Origin: Vicia villosa
Lineage: Eukaryota > Streptophyta > Magnoliopsida > Fabales > Fabaceae
Reading direction: 5' to 3'
Assembly: GCF_029867415.1 (NCBI RefSeq)
Contig: NW_026705294.1
Coordinates: 248,001 to 312,000, forward strand
DNA: 64,000 bases
The notes beneath the pieces are model-generated. The model saw only the letters and a list, made by a program, of their open reading frames with translations. It ran no database searches and was not told where the DNA came from. Within the stretch, counting starts at the first letter, position 1; every line of letters begins with the position of its first letter. Positions 59,050-64,000 of this stretch are shown piece after piece. The position numbers and the translations under genes were made by a program.

Positions 59050-59960
59050 ATTTGAACATGATGGATGTAATGACATCTTATTTATATAGTTCACTTAATA
59101 GTGACATTTACATGAAACTCCCTGAAGGGTTCAATATACCAGAGGCACGTAATTTTGGATCTCGAGAAAACTACTCCATCAAATTGAACAAGTTTCTCTA
59201 TGGGTTGAAACAATCTGGATGCATGTGGTATAATCACCACAGTGAATATTTACTAAATGATGGATATACAAATAACTCAATTTGTCCTTGTATTTTCATA
59301 AAATGATGTGGAAAAGCATTTGCAATACTAGTTATCTATGTGAATGACATACATATTATTGGAACTCCTGAAGAGCTTCCAAAAGCTATAAATTCCTTAA
59401 AGAAAGAGTTTGAGATGAAGGACCTAGGAAAAACAAAAATTATGTCTAGGCTAACAAATTAAGAATTTGGACAATGAAATATTTGTACATCAGGAAGATT
59501 ATATAGAAAAGTGTTGAAACATTTCTATATGGACAAATCTCATTCGTTGTCTACTCCAATGATTATTATATCATTAGATGTAGAGAAAGATCCTTTCAGG
59601 CCTCAAGAAAATGATTATATAAATTGTTTGGTCCTGAAGTACCATATCTTAGTACAATTGGAGCACTAATGTACCTTGCTAATTATACACGTCTCGATAT
59701 ATCGTTTGTGGTCAATCTATTACCAAGATACAATTATTCGCCTACATGAAGACATTTGAACGGAGTAAAACATATACTTCGTTATCTTAGAGATGCTGGT
59801 TACTTGTGAGATTCTCAAAATAGTAGATCAGAAACAGGTTATTTGTTTACATGTGATGGTACAACCATTTTATTGAGATCTATGAAACAACTCATGGCAA
59901 CAACTTCATCAAATCCTGCATAACTATTAGCACTACATGAAGTCGCTTCGAAGAAGACAT
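59050..59960 (+). pseudogene. Copia RT and RNase H remnant
   Basis: The RT part reads LNSDIYMKLPEGFNIPEARN and LNKFLYGLKQSGCMWYNHHS, then after a stop (59306) VIYVNDIHIIGTPEELPKAI. The YVDD active site is YVND, so a catalytic Asp is lost. Farther on are LRSMKQLMATTSSNPA and LLALHEVASKKTF, a degraded RNase H end, with stops between. Upstream gag, protease and integrase are not recognisable. Confidence 0.85.
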
Positions 59961-60212
59961 TTTAAGCAACGACTACAAAGAATATCACCACACATATAAA
60001 TTTTTGCATGAGGGGGAGAAATACATATGTTTTGCACTCTTTTTCCCTTCACCGTGGTTTTGTCCCACTGGGTTTTCCTGGTAAGGTTTTTAACGAGGCA
60101 ATTCACATTCAAAGGATATTGTACTCTTTTTCCTTCACTAGAATTTTTCCCACTGGGTTTTCTCTAGTAAGGTTTTAACGAGGCATATCCTCAATGAACA
60201 TCCAAGGGGGAG

Positions 60213-60466
60213 TGTTATGAATAATAGTAAATAGATGTGGATGTTCATTTTCCCCAATCTTTCTAAATTCCTTAACTCCTATAAATTAAGTTCCTAACCT
60301 TTGTGTATTCCTTGAGTTAATGGTTGTTATTGGTCATGTACTATAAATATGGATCATGTTGCAATGTTAAGGTAACTTGAAAGATGATAATACAATATTA
60401 CTTTTTCTCTTCTTTTCTCTCATTCATCTCTCCTTCATCTACATTGTCTTGGTTAATTTTATAACA
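60213..60466 (+). repeat. 3' LTR of the copia element
   Basis: 254 bp, differing from the 5' LTR at two positions near its 3' end (two T-to-C differences). Confidence 0.92.
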
Positions 60467-60559
60467 AATTGTTTATAGACTAATGTTAATAGTTTCTTCT
60501 ACAACGACTGTTGCATTCAGAAAGAAGTTTTTAAAATTAAAGTTAATAAATTTTTATTT

Positions 60560-60700
60560 AAAATCAACAACATTTTAGAAAAAATTAAATGATTGACTTT
60601 TTTGTCGGATGAAAGTGAAATATTAAACGAGATTAATTATGATAATTTAATAAATGATTTTGCATTTTAAAAAATTAAAAAAATTAACTTTTAAATAAAA
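60560..60700 (+). pseudogene. hAT transposase C-terminal remnant
   Basis: Translation gives SDESEILNEINYDNLINDFA followed by a basic segment, resembling the C-terminal end of plant hAT (TTF-type) transposases after the dimerisation domain, with stops on either side. No catalytic residue remains. Confidence 0.5.
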
Positions 60701-60797
60701 TATTACTTTCATAATTTTATAGTTATTAATAATTAAAAAAATTTATTGTATAATTCGCCTTAGGCCTCAATATATATTGGGTCGGCCTGGATAAATC

Positions 60798-61342
60798 TAA
60801 GATATAGGTAAAAAATTCTAGGTCCTTCTAATTATAAAAAACTATAAAGAATATCCTCCCAATAAAATTCAATCTTATAACAAGGGAATTTAGCGTATGC
60901 AATTCATTCACTGGCTGGAAAAACTATTACAGAGAATATGAGGAAAGTATATTTTGATTATCATTATTGATAGTATAAATGTGAAAATGTTTGAAAACTA
61001 GTGTATAACTATTTTGGAGACTATTGTTGTACAATAATATTAATATATTAAAATTCCACCAGATATTCTACTCACTTGCATTGCACTTTAGATTACTAAA
61101 ATCATTTTCTCTTTTTTATTTTTTATTGTAATTTAAAATATCACACATAAATAATAATGAGTTAAAAGGTAGTGCATCTTACACTGTCATCCAATAGAAA
61201 GAATGGTTTAATTGGATTCATGATGATGATGGATAGTAGTGTTAAAGTGCATCAAAGGTAAATATAGGTTTAATCCTAATTGGAAACAATTGTGTATTAT
61301 GATATTAGGGTTCAACGTTTCAACTGATCTACAAAACACATA
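60798..61342 (+). other. F-box repeat-unit flank, with MITE relic
   Basis: Begins as the continuation of the 3' flank of the F-box gene at 53520 (compare 34476-34811). From about 61157 it holds a shortened ACAGTGTAAAA-family MITE (GGTAGTGCATCTTACACTGTC). It then becomes the upstream region of the next F-box copy (TTAGGGTTCAACGTTTCAAC). The whole is repeated at 63099-63646. Confidence 0.6.
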
Positions 61343-61957
61343 ATGGGGCTCCTCAATCCATCTCCCTCGCGGCGTTCTCCCATGGAGTCACTGTCTCCGA
61401 CACTCGTCCCCGACGAACTCATTACAGATGTGTTATCACGTCTTACAGTAAAGCGGCTTATGCGATTCAAATGTGTCTTCGACTCCACCTTCGTCGATCT
61501 TCACAAAATGACTATTTTTCACGCTTGTAAGTGCCATTGATTTCATCTTAGCATTCTTCTCATTTGATCCTTTGTTCAAAAACTCTCCAATGATTTACAA
61601 ATTTCCCATGGATCATTACTATCAATACTATCAATTAAATAACAATGAATTTCGGCATGTTGTTGGTTCATGCAATGGATTGCTATACTTGTTAGGCTCT
61701 TCTTGGCTTAATTGGAGTAATTGGAGCTGTTTTCGCATTTGGAATCCGGCCATCAGGACAATGATTATGTTCTTTTTGCAACGATCTAAGTTTTCGTTTT
61801 AATTTCATGCTTGGTTATGATAAATCAAACAACACGAATAAGGTGGTGGCAGTAACGAGTAAAAATGTTAGGGTTTTCAGGTTGCATGATGATACTTGCA
61901 GAAACATTCAAAATGCTTTTGGGGCTCATTATTGCGCGAGGACGAAACTTGTGTATG
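61343..61957 (+). pseudogene. F-box/FBA-type gene, truncated by a LINE
   Basis: Starts like the copy at 38776 (MGLLNPSPSRRSPMESLSPT, VPDELITDVLSRLTVKRLMR) but has small deletions in the second half of the F-box, removing the CVSKSWNSLISDP core, and a frameshift that ends the frame at 61540. FBA motifs persist in another frame (GSCNGLLYLLG, RIWNPAIRTM). Homology to the family stops at about 61957, where a minus-strand LINE tail begins. Not functional. Confidence 0.9.
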
Positions 61958-63037
61958 TTTTTTTTAATAAGCAATGATATAATATATCGCACTAGGGGTG
62001 CAACCCTTACAACAAGAACTCTATAAAGAGTTAAAACAGTTTAAAGGTAACTTGTACCAATCATAAAAAGTGGTCCTAGAAGTAGAATCACTACTACCTA
62101 ACCATCTCCAAGAAAAGAACAAAATATTGAAGATTACCGTTTCCAAGCTAAAGGTATCATTCTCGAAAATAATAGCATTTCTCATTAACTAAATGCACCA
62201 AATTAGAGCTAATCAAATTAAGTTTAATTTAACTCTAATATTGTGTTTCTTCACTTTTTCTTGAATACAACTGAAGCTTTTGAACTCTTCCAAATTGAAC
62301 TCCAAATCATTTCCCAACCAATTGTAGATTTTATCCCAAACCGCTTTCGAAACATGACATTGGAAGAAGAGATGTTTCGAAGATTCCGGGTGATTAGAGC
62401 AAAATAAACAATCAAGAGAGTTGAAATTAGAAACACCTCTACGAAGCAAAAGATCTTTTATAGGGAGTCTATCAATAAAGAATCTCCAAGAAAAAATATG
62501 GACCTTTTTCGGAGCCTTAGTCTTCAACATTATTTCCAACAACTTAATGGTATTGATTGACCAAGCAATGTCTTTGGCATTAGAAACCAAGTTAGACACA
62601 CTTGCAACCGAGAAGGCACCTGTAGGATTTAGTTTCCAATGGAAATCGTCAGGATCCATATTGTTCGGAGTAATGCTTTCCATTGAGGCTTTTAACTCCC
62701 TCAATTGAAGAACTATATCTGTGGGAGTACCATTTGAGACGAAATGGAAGGAATTTGGGTTCGTAGTGGCCAAACCGTCAAGGCAAAAGAGATCATTGAC
62801 ATTCCAAGAAAAGACACCATTGTTCCAAGATATGACATCACTTACCTTGCAAAGTTTATTGGTTGAGAGATCGAACAAATGCGGAAAGGAGTCGTGAAGA
62901 GTTTGATCACCCAACCAACAACTATGCCAAAAAAGAATGTTGTTACCTTTCTTAAACTCACATTGGACCCAATCCGAAAAGCCTTCATCGGAATCCTCCT
63001 CTTTGAAATCATTAAGGATGATATCTCTCCACCAATT
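61958..63037 (-). mobile_element. 5'-truncated LINE, minus strand
   Basis: On the minus strand the 3' end reads ATATCATTGCTTATTAAAAA, the same tail type as the LINE near 20880, with its A-tail at the junction with the F-box pseudogene. The other edge (63037) joins directly to a second copy of hAT-end sequence. Confidence 0.8.
62213..63037 (-). pseudogene. LINE ORF2 C-terminus: zf-RVT domain
   Basis: Uninterrupted frame from the junction to 62213: INFFNWWRDIILNDFKEEDS, NNILFWHSCWLGDQTLHDSF, DPDDFHWKLNPTGAFSVASV, and the zinc-binding stretch DCLFCSNHPESSKHLFFQC followed by KAVWDKIYNWLG. RT and endonuclease are absent. The open frame could be transcribed but lacks catalytic domains. Confidence 0.85.
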
Positions 63038-64000
63038 AAAAAAATTTATTGTATAGTACGCCTTAGGCCTCAATATATATTGGGTCAGCCTGGATAAATC
63101 TAAGATATAGGTAAAAAATTCTAGGTCCTTCTAATTATAAAAAAACTATAAAGAATATCCTCTCAATAAAAGTCAATCTTATAACAAGGGAATTTAGCGT
63201 ATGCAATTCATTCACTGGCTGGAAAAACTATTACAGAGAATATGAGGAAAGTATATTTTGATTATCATTATTGATAGTATAAATGTGAAAATGTTTGACA
63301 ACTAATGTATAACTATTGTGGAGACTATTGTTGTACAATAATATTAATATATTAAAATTCCACCAGATATTCTACTCACTTGCATTGCACTTTAGATTAC
63401 TAAAATCATTTTCTCTTTTTTATTTTTTATTGTAATTTAAAATATCACACATAAATAATAATGAGTTAAAAGGTAGTGCATCTTACACTGTCATCCAATA
63501 GAAAGAATGGTTTAATTGGATTCATGATGATGATGGATAGTAGTGTTAAAGTGCATCAAAGGTAAATATAGGTTTAATCCTAATTGGAAACAATTGTGTA
63601 TTATGATATTAGGGTTCAACGTTTCAACTGATCTACAAAACACATAATGGGGCTCCTCAATCCATCTCCCTCGCGGCGTTCTCCCATGGAGTCACTGTCT
63701 CTGACACTCGTCCCCGACGAACTCATTACAGATGTGTTATCACGTCTTACAGTAAAGCGGCTTATGCGATTCAAATGTGTCTTCGACTCCACCTTCGTCG
63801 ATCTTCACAAAATGACTATTTTTCACGCTTGTAAGTGCCATTGATTTCGTCTTAGCATTCGTCTCATTTGATCCTTTGTTCAAAAACTCTCCAATGATTT
63901 ACAAATTTCCCATGGATCCTTACTATCAATACTATCAATTAAATAACAATGAATTTCGGCATGTTGTTGGTTCATGCAATGGATTGCTATACTTGTTAGG
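63038..64000 (+). repeat. Second unit of a tandem duplication (first unit starts near 60733)
   Basis: Matches 60733-61697 with few differences: the hAT right terminal sequence (63040-63098), F-box flank, MITE relic and the pseudogene start. It continues past the window end. Confidence 0.9.
63647..64000 (+). pseudogene. F-box/FBA-type gene, second unit, cut by window end
   Basis: Nearly identical to 61343-61697, sharing the same deletions and the same premature stop (63844), so duplication followed inactivation. The remainder is outside the window. Confidence 0.9.

Larger units (their letters stand above)
56310..60466 (+). mobile_element. Complete Ty1-copia retrotransposon, coding region dead
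   Basis: Two 254-bp LTRs (56310-56563 and 60213-60466; TGTTATGAAT...TTTTATAACA) differ at two positions. The 5-bp target duplication AATTG flanks the element (56305-56309, 60467-60471). A TATAAATA box lies at 56439-56446. Sequence after the 5' LTR (GTTATCAGCACGA, about 56565) is in the primer-binding position and AAGGGGGAG (60204-60212) is the polypurine tract. The interior has only scattered pol remains. It is inserted in the hAT element. Confidence 0.92.
55468..60789. mobile_element. hAT-type DNA transposon, containing a nested copia element
   Basis: Ends are CAGAGCCGGCCC and, inverted, CAGGCCGACCC, a form I associate with plant hAT elements. The 8-bp duplication GATAAATC is exact (55460-55467 and 60790-60797). 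The paralogous locus at 34468-34475 has a single GATAAATC with matching sequence on both sides, i.e. the empty site. Without the copia insertion the element is about 1.16 kb. A decayed transposase C-terminus lies at about 60560-60700. Confidence 0.9.

Overview
This is plant nuclear DNA, most likely from a temperate legume (Pisum, Vicia, Lathyrus, Trifolium or Medicago type). It is AT-rich, has long (TA)n tracts and no operon-like gene packing. It carries Ogre/Tat-type LTR sequence opening TGTCATACCC, Sirevirus-type copia elements, and a cluster of F-box/F-box-associated (FBA) genes of the kind that expands in legumes. The species call is inference from repeat types; no database search was possible.

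The host gene content is one F-box family cluster. Three copies have intact reading frames (18919-20010 minus, 32570-33682 plus, 53520-54638 plus). Three are pseudogenes (38776-39911, 61343-61957, 63647-64000, the last cut by the window end). Two are 3'-terminal scraps (17376-17530 minus, about 40530-40733 plus). The copies at 32.4-34.5 kb and 53.3-55.5 kb are a segmental duplication with proteins about 94% identical by eye. A splice donor follows the stop codon within a few bases in the intact copies, so a 3'UTR intron is likely.

Everything between these genes is transposable-element sequence, mostly nested. Left to right: an Ogre-type LTR (1-5015) inserted in a LINE (5016 to about 8447); a collapsed Athila-like gypsy relic (about 12.1-12.55 kb); an hAT-type MITE with 8-bp target duplication (13293-13788); a 5'-truncated LINE with a 14-bp duplication (14104-16220); further LINE scraps (20.3-21.96 kb); LTR fragments; a CACTA element (24290-27219) inside a second Ogre-type LTR; a young Mutator-like element (29068-32375) with a transposase fragment and a convergent GRF zinc-finger gene; a LINE and foldback MITEs (34.8-38 kb); a pol-less Sirevirus (40878-47113) with gag and an extra ORF; a second Sirevirus LTR plus gag start (47114-48795) fused to a DUF4283 pseudogene; more LTR fragments (49.3-53.3 kb); and an hAT element (55468-60789) holding a complete but coding-dead Ty1-copia element (56310-60466). 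The right edge is a tandem duplication of an F-box pseudogene with a LINE piece between the units.

Most notable: (1) GTCGAC-centred palindromes occur both in the U3 of the Sirevirus LTR and just upstream of its extra ORF, suggesting that ORF has its own U3-like promoter; (2) the copia element holds about eight mini-hairpins with a near-constant TTC[A/T]G loop but different paired stems; (3) the Mutator element has a MuDR-like convergent layout whose second gene encodes a GRF zinc finger with a C-terminal membrane segment; (4) two tRNA-like A-box/B-box modules lie inside an Ogre-type LTR. I found no rRNA, genuine tRNA gene or CRISPR array.
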